DNA of 64,000 nucleotides from Polluticaenibacter yanchengensis (GTDB taxonomy: Bacteria; Bacteroidota; Bacteroidia; Chitinophagales; Chitinophagaceae). Made by a program: the position numbers and the translations under genes. The DNA is taken from NCBI GenBank assembly GCA_027854065.1, contig JAQGEF010000009.1:100466-164465 (forward strand). Reading direction: 5' to 3'. The notes under the pieces were generated by a model. The model was not told the DNA's origin and did not search any database. It saw only the letters and a program-made list of their open reading frames with translations. Below, one piece after another: positions 1 through 9,951 of the stretch; positions within the stretch are counted from its first letter, which is position 1, and every line of letters starts with the position of its first letter.

Positions 1-3000
1 CGTTAAAGAATATGGAGATCCCACCACAATGGTTCCCGGAACAGATACAGCGTCTTCATCCAGGCCATCTCCGTTCGTACCGTTATTATCCGCTCCGGCT
101 GTAACAGAACTTGCCGCTAATTCAAAATCAATACCTGACCCTAGATATAATTCAGGTGTTATGGTATTAGACTGATAGGCAGGGATGCCGTTTTCGTAAG
201 ACACCGGTAAATCTCCAAAGTCTTTTAGCACCGTTAACTGGTAATCTTCCACTTCTCCCAAAGCCACGGAAACATAATCACCGGTAGTGGTACCATCAGC
301 AATGGCTCTTTCATCCAAAGTGTTTCCGCCTGTTCCAGTAAAATCAGCGATAGCAGCAGCAGCCTCCGCATTTTGCTGAACCAAACGAATACGCATGTAC
401 AGTTTATTAACATCCGCAGGTATGGTATTGGCCTGTGCCAGTGTAAAGTTTAAAGGAATTGTTCCGGTTGTAAGATTAGGAACACTTGTTGAAACATACT
501 CTGAACTTTCAAACTTCCCATTATTGTTAAAATCGACCCAGCCATGCAAAATCGCAGCGGCTCCTGTTGTATTATTTACCACTACATTGAATACATTAGT
601 ACCACCCAGGCGAACAAACAACTGATTGATAGCTAAACCGTCTTCCTCGTCACCATCACCATTTGGCGCATTATTATTGGCACCGGAAGCAACAGAAGAA
701 GGTCCGTTTTCTAATGCGTATGATACACCCAGATACAAGTTGTCTGTTGTAAAATTACGTGCAGGTCTGGAGTTACCATCCCTGTTGATATCATAACCGG
801 CAGGTACATCTCCATAATCAAGTGGTGTGACGACTTCGAATCGGTAATCCTCCACTTCCCCTATGTAAGGTGTGGTATAAACGCCTGTAGAAGCACCATC
901 TCCAAAACTTCTTTCGTCAATATCTGTTGTAGCCGCATTATCTACACTTTGCAACGTTGTGGCCGCCGTTAAACGGATACGTACATAAACATTGGATACC
1001 CCGACCGGGATAGTATGTGTTTGAGATCCACGGAAATAAAAAGTAATATTATTTGTACCAATAGCGGCTGACTGATATGCCTGCGAAGTACCTGTAGCCA
1101 GTGTATAAGCAGCCTCGTTAAGCTGGAACCTGCCGTCATTATTAAAGTCAATCCAGGCTAATATATTAGTCGCAACATTCACTGTTACCGGCACAGAAAA
1201 ACTAAACGGCGCTCCTTTTGTTATTACCGGTAATACACCTGTTAAACCGTCTTCATCAGCACCATCACCATTATCCCCGTTATTATCCGCACCTGGTGCT
1301 ACATTTGCAGGCGTCGCTTCATTATCCAGTAACTGACCTATTTTCCGGGTCTGTACAGCAATATGTCTGGCAGGATAGCCATTGCCATAAGTAGATGGTA
1401 CATCACCAAAATCATAATCATCAACCCTTAACTGGTAATCTTCCACCTCACCTAAAGCTACCGTTGGAGCATTAACTGCATTACCTGTACCAGTTGCACC
1501 ATTCCCGATACTCCTTTCGTCAATGGTAGCACCACCGCTTGCCGCAGTTGTAAAGTCGAACAATTCAGAATTAGATAAACGTAAACGAAGGTAAATATTT
1601 TTTGTATTGACGGGAATAGAGGTGGTTTGGGCCGCAGACCAGGTTAGTGTCCGGGTAGTAGCGCCTACACCACCAAAGCTTAAAGTGGCAGTTGTAAGTT
1701 CCCCAACCTGGAAGCGGCCATCACCATTCAGGTCTAACCATGCATATAAATACTTTGTACCGGAACCTGCAGGAGAATTCACAGGAATATCAATACTATA
1801 AGCGACTCCACGGCTTATACTTATAAACTCGGTAATACCATCTTCATCTGCTGTCTGGTGTTCATTGTCCCCATCCTGGTTATTTTCCTGCCCTGCAGCC
1901 ACCGGGTGCGCCCCACTTTCAATATCTACTAAAGTCCCGATAGATAATCCATCCGATTTTGCATGCATTGCCGGGCGGGCATTATTATCTTTATCTAATT
2001 CGAAACCGGATGGTAAATCCCCAAAATCATAAAGACGGACAACATCCAATTGGAAATCTTCGACTTCACCTCCCGCTACTAAACTATAATCAGATGCATT
2101 TGTAGTACTTACAGCACCGTTACCGATACTTCTTTCATCGAGGGTGGCACCGCCTGAAGCAGCGGTAGTAAAATCATTTAACGCCCTGTTCGATAGCCTT
2201 AAACGCATGTACAACTTATCTATGCCATCAGGAATGACTGAGGTTTGCAAATTCGTCCATGTCAATACCTTGTTTGACACGCCTGTAGTTGTAAATGAAA
2301 GTGTCGCTGTGGTGAGTTCCGACAGTTCAAACCTGCCGTTATTATTAAAATCTATCCAGGCGTATAAATATTTTGTAGCAGTGGTAGGATTGTTCACCGG
2401 AACAGTTACAGAATAAGCTATCCCTTTACTTACAGCATCTATTGGCGTTACCAAACCATCCTCGTCAAGCCCATCGCCATTAGGTGAATTATTATTACTT
2501 CCGGTAGTCACATTTGCTGCTTGCAGTTCCAGGTCAGGGGCCATACTACCTATATAAAAACCCGTTACAGGTGAATGCAACGCAGGAGCAAACACATTAT
2601 CTTTCGTTTGTTCATAACTGGCAGGAGCATCGCCATAATCATACTGGGCAGTCGTTACAGATTGCCATGTGCTTCCTACATGAATGCCGTCTAAATCTAA
2701 TACAGGGGAAGTCCCTACAGCTACCTGGTAGAGGTTAACAGAGGAAAGATTGGTAGTGGTGGCAGTACCTATATCAGCCCCAGTCACGCCATTATAGATA
2801 ACGTTTGCTACTGCCGGCTCGGTATTTATTGGAGCAGGGTTGACAAATAAACTGACTGCATCGTTGGTAGCACCGGTCACTACTTCATATTTCAGTACCA
2901 GAAAATAGTTGGTATTAAAATTTCTTACCGTTGTTTCATAAACCGGTACAGGTGTTGTAGCAGTGCCTCTTACTACTCCAAAACTAAAACCTGCTCCATT

Positions 3001-3420
3001 AGATCGGATATATATCCTGGCACCATAGGTTAAAGGACTGGTACTGTTTCCTAATGCGTAAAAATATTCCCCGGCTGCCTGCGCAGATACTACATTGACG
3101 ATTAATGAATTATAGGTAGTTGCGCCTGTTCCGGCAAATACATGATAAATACTTTCACCGGTATTTGACAAGCGCACCTTGTTTCCGTCCGAATAAGAAA
3201 TTGTTGAAGGGTAACTTAAATTATTGGCAGTTACCACAATTGATGCACCAGTAGCTCGCTGTGCCCAGTTAGTAGTACTCATCAGGGTGGCACCAGGTAC
3301 ATAATTATAGCTTTCAGTTAAAAATGGCTGGGCAAACAGTAAATTATCACACATTAATAACGAATAAAAAAGAAGACAAACATTTACTCGTCGAAAAAGC
3401 TTGTAAAATTGAGATCTCAT
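1..3420 (-). CDS. GEVED-repeat surface protein, N-terminal part (C-terminus off the window)
   Basis: The open frame runs without a stop from the ATG at 3418-3420 to the left edge, about 1,140 residues. The N-terminus has basic residues followed by a hydrophobic stretch ending near LLFAQP, which looks like a Sec signal peptide. After a region of about 220 residues come repeats of about 200 residues, each starting with a YDYGD/YDFGD-P segment, then D-NNN-GDG-DEDG, a W-DFNNNG-F segment, LDERS-GDG and the signature GEVEDYQL. The signature falls near 2060, 1440, 850 and 245, and a fifth repeat is entered at the left edge. This GEVED family is typical of large secreted or surface proteins of Bacteroidota. 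The acidic D/N runs suggest calcium binding, which is inferred. A T9SS sorting domain would be expected beyond the edge but cannot be seen. Confidence 0.88.
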   Translation of the reverse strand, partial: MRSQFYKLFRRVNVCLLFYSLLMCDNLLFAQPFLTESYNYVPGATLMSTTNWAQRATGASIVVTANNLSYPSTISYSDGNKVRLSNTGESIYHVFAGTGATTYNSLIVNVVSAQAAGEYFYALGNSTSPLTYGARIYIRSNGAGFSFGVVRGTATTPVPVYETTVRNFNTNYFLVLKYEVVTGATNDAVSLFVNPAPINTEPAVANVIYNGVTGADIGTATTTNLSSVNLYQVAVGTSPVLDLDGIHVGSTWQSVTTAQYDYGDAPASYEQTKDNVFAPALHSPVTGFYIGSMAPDLELQAANVTTGSNNNSPNGDGLDEDGLVTPIDAVSKGIAYSVTVPVNNPTTATKYLYAWIDFNNNGRFELSELTTATLSFTTTGVSNKVLTWTNLQTSVIPDGIDKLYMRLRLSNRALNDFTTAASGGATLDERSIGNGAVSTTNASDYSLVAGGEVEDFQLDVVRLYDFGDLPSGFELDKDNNARPAMHAKSDGLSIGTLVDIESGAHPVAAGQENNQDGDNEHQTADEDGITEFISISRGVAYSIDIPVNSPAGSGTKYLYAWLDLNGDGRFQVGELTTATLSFGGVGATTRTLTWSAAQTTSIPVNTKNIYLRLRLSNSELFDFTTAASGGATIDERSIGNGATGTGNAVNAPTVALGEVEDYQLRVDDYDFGDVPSTYGNGYPARHIAVQTRKIGQLLDNEATPANVAPGADNNGDNGDGADEDGLTGVLPVITKGAPFSFSVPVTVNVATNILAWIDFNNDGRFQLNEAAYTLATGTSQAYQSAAIGTNNITFYFRGSQTHTIPVGVSNVYVRIRLTAATTLQSVDNAATTDIDERSFGDGASTGVYTTPYIGEVEDYRFEVVTPLDYGDVPAGYDINRDGNSRPARNFTTDNLYLGVSYALENGPSSVASGANNNAPNGDGDEEDGLAINQLFVRLGGTNVFNVVVNNTTGAAAILHGWVDFNNNGKFESSEYVSTSVPNLTTGTIPLNFTLAQANTIPADVNKLYMRIRLVQQNAEAAAAIADFTGTGGNTLDERAIADGTTTGDYVSVALGEVEDYQLTVLKDFGDLPVSYENGIPAYQSNTITPELYLGSGIDFELAASSVTAGADNNGTNGDGLDEDAVSVPGTIVVGSPYSLT

Positions 3421-4500
3421 AAAATCGTTTTTAGGTTTAACTATTAAGGAACTAAAACATCAATAAAAAATAATATATAATACAAAAAATCCGGATTACA
3501 GTGTCTGGTTATTCTTATAAATTAATTTCAGTATGAATCTGAAATCAACCCAATGAAAACTCAAACAATGATTTACATCTAATGTCTATATAGCCAGGGT
3601 TTCTATATAGAGAAAGTGAATTCAATTTGATAAAGGGCCACTCACTTACCTCTGATAAGTATTTGAACTAAGTTTTGTATTCCTGAAAATGCTGCTTTAA
3701 CTAAAATATTTGGGTTAAAGATGATGCCGCAAACAAATGCCAATATAATACAATATAAAAAATCTTATAAATCAGAACAATATCAAGTATGCGATTTTTT
3801 TAAATAATTTTAACAATAATAAATACTTAAATTAAAAAATAAAATATTTATTGAAATTTTCGAATATTTATATTGAATTAAATCAATATAAATATTGAAC
3901 AACATTAATTAAGTATTGAATATATTGAGTATATATATTGAACAAATTGAATAAAAAGAGAGAATGTAGTATCAGACTAATGCGCTTTGAAATAGTAACT
4001 ATTCTAACAGAGAAATGGCTGTCCTATTCTTTTATTTGTAAAATATAGGGCATTATTATCCTATTTTCTCTTTAATACCTCATGATACCCAGATCCTGCC
4101 AGGTAAACATCCATTAGAATTAGTAAGGTACAATGGCTGCGGCATACGTTGGTGGCGAGGTACGAGCCAGTGCGACGCAGGAGCACCGAGCGTAGCGGAG
4201 CCATAAGTACGCCGAACTTATGTTCAAACAAGTTCTAAATGATGATAGCCCCAAAAAGGTGCTTTAACTATCAAATTTCAATGATAGCAAAGGCATCTAT
4301 TCAGTCTATACTTTGCACCTGCTTTTCCTGAAATGCGAAACAGTATATGGATTACACTTGTTTCATATTCTTTTAAAAGATGTAAATTTTATGTTACTTT
4401 GTGTAATGTGTTTTCATTAATACAATGCATGACATATATTAACCAGGTCATAAAACATTGGGACATATTCATTTAATATGAACCGCGGGTAAAAGAGAAT
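3421..4500. other. AT-rich intergenic region holding one dispersed repeat
   Basis: Between the divergent starts of the GEVED protein and the CLC gene lie 1,080 bases with no credible gene. Most of it is very AT-rich, especially 3720-3960 with many TATTGAA/AATATT runs. The only GC-rich island is the repeat at 4135-4257, annotated separately. Promoters for both flanking genes should be here, but I could not single out a convincing one. Confidence 0.6.
4135..4257 (+). repeat. Dispersed repeat family 1, copy A (GGCTGC...AGCCCCAAA)
   Basis: This GC-rich block in AT-rich DNA begins ggctgcggcatacg, contains gtgcgacgcaggagcaccga and cgtagcggagcc, and ends atgatagccccaaaa. It shares its start, core and end with the copies near 20894-21061 and 61779-61888 (both inverted), 22134-22475 and 49602-49754. 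The core matches the copy at 61779 almost base for base. It contains internal dyads (gtgc...gcac, ggct...agcc) and so could fold. Confidence 0.8.
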
Positions 4501-6318
4501 ATGAAGTCAAAAAGGATAAAGCATCATTATTTGCGCTTCCTGGTAAATTTACGCACTTTCAACCACTGGAGAAAAAAGCGGATCAGCGATCATAGTTTTA
4601 TGCTTATAGCAGCAGCTATTGTTGGTGTACTTGGAGGATTAGCAGGGTCTGTTTTAAAATTGCTTACACACAGCATAGAGAATTATTTACAACGATCAGA
4701 TTGGGGATTAAAGTTCTACGCACTTTTTATATTTCCTCTTATAGGGATTATACTTACGGTGATTTATGTAAAAACGTTTATCAGGAAAAGTAAGTTTGAA
4801 CATGGGCTATCTCAACTGATATATAGTATTTCTAAAACAGGCAGCAAAATACCGGCACACAATACTTATTCCCAGATTATTACGAGTGCGTTGACGATTG
4901 GATTTGGTGGTTCTGCAGGATTAGAAGCCCCTATCGCAGTAACAGGGGCTGCCATTGGTTCAAATACCAGTTTGGGTTTTCAATTAAATTACAGGGACCG
5001 GACATTATTGCTTGCATGTGGTGTAGCTGCAGGTATCGCATCTGTATTTAACAGTCCTGTAGCAGGTATGGTACTTGCTTTAGAATTACTATTACCACAA
5101 TTTAGTATCCCGGCATTCATTCCTTTATTGATTGCTTCGGCATCTGCAACTGTGATCGCTCAAATGATCAGTACCGAGCCACTTTTCATTCTGGTGACCG
5201 AGAACTGGAAAATAGCAGCTATACCCTACTATATCATTGCAGGTTTAATGGTAGGCTATTTCTGTAACTATTTTACCAAACTAAACTTCTGGATGTCTGC
5301 CCAGTTTAAAAAGTTGAAAAACATTTTCTCGAGGGCATTATTGGGAGGGCTTATGCTGGGGTGCATGATTGCAGTAATGCCGGCGTTATACGGAGAAGGA
5401 TATGTAACCATCCAGGAACTGCTAAACAGGAATTACAGTCATATGTTGGACAGCAGTTTCTTCCAGCAATATTCGAAAAATGAATTGTGGATACTTGGTT
5501 TTGCTATACTGACGTTGTTTGGAAAATCGATTGCCGCTCTTATTACAGTTCAGGCAGGCGGTAACGGTGGTAGTTTCGGGCCCAGCCTGGTAATGGGAGG
5601 CTTTCTTGGATTTATTTTCGCATTCGGCTGCAATGTTCTTTTTGGCACCTCGTTAAATATTACGAATTTTATTGTAGTAGGTATGGCAGCTTGCCTAAGT
5701 GGTATTATGCATGCTCCGTTAACCGGTATTTTTCTGATTGCTGAAATTACAGGTGGGTACAAACTTATGGTACCTTTAATGATTGTTTCAGCTATTGCCT
5801 TTTATGTAAACAGGAAATATAACAAGTATTCCATTTACACACGTAACCTGGCTAAACAAGGCACATTGTTATCTTTGGAAGATAAAGACAAAAATATTCT
5901 TGCTAATGTAGCTGTATCGGAATTACTGGAAAAAGATTATCCACTTATTAATATAAACACTTCTTTACAGGAGTGCTCTAAAAATATACTGGATACAGAA
6001 AAAAACATTTTTCCGGTGGTTGATAAAGACGGGCAGTTTCATGGGTTGCTTCATAGTGAACAGTTACTGCAAGAACTACTACATATAAAAAATGGTACTT
6101 CAAGCGGTAATGCTTCTGTAAGAGATATTATGCAATCGTCAATACTTCCGGCATTAATTTCTACACCTATATATGAAATAATGCAGCAAATGGAATTAAA
6201 AAAACTAAGCCTTATTCCTGTTGTCAATCGAAAAAATTACTTTCTAGGATTTATTACCCGGGATGCTATATTTAACAGGTACAGGGAAGAATTGAATAAG
6301 GAACTAACCTATTCTTAA
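4501..6318 (+). CDS. CLC-family chloride channel/transporter with C-terminal CBS pair
   Basis: This 605-residue polytopic inner-membrane protein has about ten hydrophobic segments between residues 33 and 435. CLC signatures visible are GLEAP at 140-144, equivalent to GREGP with the gating glutamate at Glu142; FNSPVAG at 183-189; and GGSFGP at 356-361, equivalent to GxFxP. Residues 465-600 form two CBS domains, which usually sense adenine nucleotides. The selectivity segment usually written GSGIP reads EHGLS at 100-104, and the residue matching the E. coli ClC internal proton glutamate (203) appears to be Leu196, after Glu195. It probably moves Cl- or another anion; whether as a channel or a proton-coupled exchanger is open. 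It is convergent with the antiporter at 6360, 41 nt away. Confidence 0.93.
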   Translation: MKSKRIKHHYLRFLVNLRTFNHWRKKRISDHSFMLIAAAIVGVLGGLAGSVLKLLTHSIENYLQRSDWGLKFYALFIFPLIGIILTVIYVKTFIRKSKFEHGLSQLIYSISKTGSKIPAHNTYSQIITSALTIGFGGSAGLEAPIAVTGAAIGSNTSLGFQLNYRDRTLLLACGVAAGIASVFNSPVAGMVLALELLLPQFSIPAFIPLLIASASATVIAQMISTEPLFILVTENWKIAAIPYYIIAGLMVGYFCNYFTKLNFWMSAQFKKLKNIFSRALLGGLMLGCMIAVMPALYGEGYVTIQELLNRNYSHMLDSSFFQQYSKNELWILGFAILTLFGKSIAALITVQAGGNGGSFGPSLVMGGFLGFIFAFGCNVLFGTSLNITNFIVVGMAACLSGIMHAPLTGIFLIAEITGGYKLMVPLMIVSAIAFYVNRKYNKYSIYTRNLAKQGTLLSLEDKDKNILANVAVSELLEKDYPLININTSLQECSKNILDTEKNIFPVVDKDGQFHGLLHSEQLLQELLHIKNGTSSGNASVRDIMQSSILPALISTPIYEIMQQMELKKLSLIPVVNRKNYFLGFITRDAIFNRYREELNKELTYS

Positions 6319-6359
6319 GAATATCCTTTTTATGCCAAATATTAACTATGAGCCTGTAC

Positions 6360-7559
6360 CTATACTGCAGTCTCTGGAGCTGTGCCCGGGCTTTCCTTGT
6401 TAGTTTTAGTTTTCATCAACCCAAACATCATAACCAGGGAACTAAGGATAATTACCTGGATAAGCATGGACTTACTTGCAAGGGGAATTTGCTGGGTAAC
6501 AGGAATTGACAAAAACAATAAAATAGTAATTAAACCTCTTGGCGCCACGTATAGCAAAGGGTTCAGAGGTAACTTAAACAATTTTAATACTATTGCACGA
6601 ATGATAAAAATGGCAACTGTGATGCCTCCTGCCCACATGATACTTGAGCCATCCAGAATTTCCTCTCTCTCCAAGAGATAACCAAATAATATGAAAAATG
6701 ATGCTCTTATTAAAAAGGCGAACTCAGCAGTAAGTTCTTTAAATTTGTTTACCTCCTTACTAAAATCCAGAGGACGAAATTTTCTGAAAAATTTAATATG
6801 TTTAAGTTCATCCACATTTTCCAGGAACAGGCCAAACAGCAATATGAAAATAAGCGCCGGAAGATGATAAATTTTAGATACGAAATAAATAAGAACTATT
6901 ATAAGTATAATTGGTGCAAATTTAATATGGTGTTTTATATTATTAAGAAAGTAGGCGAGGGCTAATGTAGCCACAAAAGAAATAGCCAGTATGAGCAGCA
7001 TCTGGCCTGCAAAATGCCCCCAGGTACCTGTACCAATATGGTCGTTTTCTGTTACAAAATTGAAAAACACAACGCCGAATATGTCGGAGAAACTGCTCTC
7101 ATAAGTAACAAACTCTTTGTTGACCGTACTTAGATTGCGGGCACTTGGTATAGCGATGGCACTACTGATTACTGAAAAAGGGATTGCATTTCCCAGCGCA
7201 TTTTTAAAGTCAACATTTCCCCAATAGCTAAATGCTGCGGCCAGGCTAAAACTTAAGACCAACATGGGTAAAAGCGCAATAAGCATGGACTTTACAATAA
7301 AAGGCAATTTCTCCTTATTAAGCTCCAGTTCAAGAGCACCTTCAAGCACAATCAGAATAAGTCCGACTGTACCAAGCACCGGCAATATAGGTACGAGATG
7401 CGGCATATTCCAACCGAATGCCAGACTTATCTCCTTTACGACAAAACCAAGCACCAATAATAATATTACCGATGGAATTTTTGTTTTGGAAGAAGTGATA
7501 TCAAAAATATAAGCCAGTAGCATTAAAATGCATAAAGCTATTGTTAAGGCTGTTGTCAT
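6360..7559 (-). CDS. Cation/proton antiporter (CPA, NhaP/Kef-like)
   Basis: The protein has 399 residues with about a dozen hydrophobic helices and almost no soluble tail, in the sodium/hydrogen exchanger family. The first helix pair (MTTALTIALCILMLLAYI then KIPSVILLLVLGFVVKE) and the following GTVGLILIVLEGALELE match the usual CPA opening. The ion-binding helix reads ESSFSDIFGVVFFN where the family has ES-ND; the aspartate is kept and the preceding asparagine is serine. It likely exchanges Na+ or K+ for H+ in pH and salt homeostasis. There is no cytoplasmic TrkA-N domain, unlike KefB/C. Its 3' end faces the CLC gene. Confidence 0.88.
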   Translation of the reverse strand: MTTALTIALCILMLLAYIFDITSSKTKIPSVILLLVLGFVVKEISLAFGWNMPHLVPILPVLGTVGLILIVLEGALELELNKEKLPFIVKSMLIALLPMLVLSFSLAAAFSYWGNVDFKNALGNAIPFSVISSAIAIPSARNLSTVNKEFVTYESSFSDIFGVVFFNFVTENDHIGTGTWGHFAGQMLLILAISFVATLALAYFLNNIKHHIKFAPIILIIVLIYFVSKIYHLPALIFILLFGLFLENVDELKHIKFFRKFRPLDFSKEVNKFKELTAEFAFLIRASFFILFGYLLEREEILDGSSIMWAGGITVAIFIIRAIVLKLFKLPLNPLLYVAPRGLITILLFLSIPVTQQIPLASKSMLIQVIILSSLVMMFGLMKTKTNKESPGTAPETAV

Positions 7560-8813
7560 ATCTGTTCCTTTAATTTAAGAGTTATCAAGGCAATAATTAA
7601 TATTTTCTATAAACACTGCCCAGGTTTTCAGAAAATGAGTACCACTATCTTTAATACCCATTGATCTGGCAAAACAATTAATATATTTCTAATTTAATCT
7701 ATTAAGCCCCTTACTCCTCTGGTAAATATTTAAATATAAACATTTCAGTTTAAAATTGTGCAATAACGGCAGGTTTTAAAACTATTATGTAAGTTATGAT
7801 GATTTTTATTACCGTTATTAGAGTTTCTTATCCCCTTTATTTTAATGGCTGGCTTATGCTCTTAAAGTAGCATGAACGGTCATGTCCTAAAAGAGCGGAA
7901 ACGTATTTTATGCAGGTTACTGAAGACACAAAACTACGTAACTGATCCAATTACCGGCCAAGAATAATTGTATTGGTATATATTCTTAAATTGATTTAAT
8001 ATTAAAACTTTAATTAAGGTTCGTATTGTGCTATGTATAAAATAGTCTAAACTTAATCTTGCTAAAAACAGAAGTAAATCAGTCACTATTATATGATTAA
8101 CCAATCTTCAATCCACAGATACTTCCGCCAGACTGATGTCATATCCTAAACTTATTTCTTTAAGAAAACAGTTATTTTTTTAATTTAAGAGGTGTTATAA
8201 GAAAGAAACGAATTATCAGAACCTATATAATAACTATGTCTATGTTTAAATAATGTCGATATACTAAGAATAGCTAAAATGTGCCCTGTATGATAAAATA
8301 GTTAAATTATAATATAAAGATCTGTTTCTGAACAAAAACATTTCAATTAATTAACTCCTAATGAGTATCTGAAGCAAGGCCACTCTCCAGAATGAATCTA
8401 ATTGTACATTTTCAATAGAAACACAGACAATGATATCACTTAATATTCTCATGCAAAATGTTAAAAATAAATAACTAATAAAAATATAATCAGATACAAG
8501 AATGCAAATTTTACACAAAAAACACACCTTAATAATATCAAATAATTTATTTTAACATCATTTTTTCACAAAAAATACATTTAAAAACAGAGCTGTAATT
8601 TTAAAAAAGTCCCATAATTAAATATTAAAAGCAGATACTTAATATCACACATTAAACAATATTAAAATTGAACTTATTCAATCAATTAATTGAATTACTT
8701 GCATCACTTTAAGCTAGTTCAGCTCAATTATTTATTTTGTGCTATTAATAAGTTAAATTCTGTAAATTTAATTCTAAAAGTGTCTGAGGGTATATTTAAA
8801 CCTTAAGAGTAGT
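7560..8813. other. Long AT-rich intergenic region, no gene seen
   Basis: This stretch has no open frame of convincing composition on either strand. It is dominated by A/T, with many aataaaat and attaaaa runs around 8460-8700. No repeat copy, tRNA-like fold or strong terminator stands out. It must hold the promoter of the antiporter (start 7559) and of the regulators to the right. Confidence 0.55.
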
Positions 8814-8921
8814 ATGCCTAAAACAATCTTTAGAGTTATAATTGCCGAATCAAAAACAATGTTTTTAATACCCATGATAACAGCAAGTTTTAATATAAAG
8901 CGGACTGATTGCATCAGATAA
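8814..8921 (+). pseudogene. Possible remnant of a response-regulator N-terminus (35 codons)
   Basis: A short frame starting ATG at 8814 encodes MPKTIFRVIIAESKTMFL and continues to a stop at 8919-8921. The first 25 residues resemble the first strand and helix of a receiver domain (the usual form is RVIIA-D/E-D-H-x-x-F), with the acidic pair reading ES. It lies 37 nt before an intact response regulator on the same strand. It could be a decayed duplicate, a leader peptide or chance. The resemblance covers only about 25 residues. Confidence 0.3.
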
Positions 8922-8958
8922 AACACTTCAACAATTAGATAGAATATTCCAGAAGAAC

Positions 8959-9630
8959 ATGACTAAAACAAAATATAACTCTGTATTAGTAATTGATGAC
9001 CACAAAATGGTTGCCAACGGCATTAAATTATTAATCGGTGATCTGTTTGAAAACTTTTTAATGGCGCATGACGGTGCTTCAGGCATGAGTCTGGCATTAA
9101 GGCACTTTCCACAGTTAATTGTGGTAGATTATTCTTTACCGGATACTACAGGAGACCTGCTAGTACGGGAGCTCAAATACAAACTTCCTAAATCCCATAT
9201 ACTGGCATATTCATTCACATATTCTCCGGATGTTATTGTCCGTATGCTTCAATCCGGAATTAACGGTTATGTTATCAAAAAAGAAGACGATGAAGAGTTT
9301 ATCAAAGCCGTTCACTTACTGATGCAAAACAAAGATTATTTTTGTAAGGAAGCACGTATTCATATCGTGAACAGGTTTACCGGTACAGAAGATGAATATT
9401 CAATAAAACACCTGATAGCCAATACCAAGTTTTCCGGCAAAGAAATAGAGCTGATCAAGCTACTATGCAAACAGATGAATACAAAAGAAATTGGTCATAA
9501 TCTGAATCTTTCAGAAAGAACGGTTGAGCAGTACAGAAGCAATATAGGAAGGAGAATCGGGGCAAAAAATCTTGCCGGTATTATAAAGTTTGCTTTACAA
9601 AATGGTATTGTGCAAATCGACGACCTTTAA
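8959..9630 (+). CDS. LuxR/NarL-type response regulator
   Basis: The 223-residue protein has a receiver domain at about 8-125 with the acidic pair Asp13-Asp14, phospho-acceptor Asp57 in VVDYSLPDT, Ser85 in place of the usual Thr, and Lys107 in YVIKK. A LuxR-type helix-turn-helix occupies about 152-212 (SGKEIELIKLLCKQMNTKEI, then LSERTVEQYRSNI). It should be a DNA-binding transcription factor activated by phosphorylation from a histidine kinase. No kinase gene lies nearby, so it is an orphan regulator. The preceding leader is long and AT-rich. Confidence 0.92.
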   Translation: MTKTKYNSVLVIDDHKMVANGIKLLIGDLFENFLMAHDGASGMSLALRHFPQLIVVDYSLPDTTGDLLVRELKYKLPKSHILAYSFTYSPDVIVRMLQSGINGYVIKKEDDEEFIKAVHLLMQNKDYFCKEARIHIVNRFTGTEDEYSIKHLIANTKFSGKEIELIKLLCKQMNTKEIGHNLNLSERTVEQYRSNIGRRIGAKNLAGIIKFALQNGIVQIDDL

Positions 9631-9684
9631 ATTTTATCGACTATTTTATTGATAAATATCTACTTTTCTTAATTAAAACTTATT

Positions 9685-9722
9685 ACCAGGCGAGCTCACT
9701 TAAATAGTGGCACTTGCCTGGT
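9685..9722 (+). terminator. Hairpin after the LuxR response regulator
   Basis: The arms accaggc (9685-9691) and gcctggt (9716-9722) pair perfectly, and the inner part (gctcac / gtggc) can extend the stem. It lies 55 nt after the stop. The downstream sequence is tttaaat rather than a clean T-run, so it may be a weak terminator. The rest of the gap to 9951 shows nothing else I can name. Confidence 0.5.
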
Positions 9723-9951
9723 TTAAATGGTATTAAGGCCCTTAAGAATCCCTATTTTTATATTTATCCCTTTACATTGTTTCTTTGGCTTAAGTATTTT
9801 TTCAATCTAAAAAATCAAAACCTTCAATCAATATTTTCATTATCGGTTATCAATTCTAACTTGTACATGTAACAAGCTTAAAATTCCTAAAAGTTCACCA
9901 TAAACAGAATACCTTTAAACAGGAAGTTTGCATATTAAATGTTAGTGGTTG

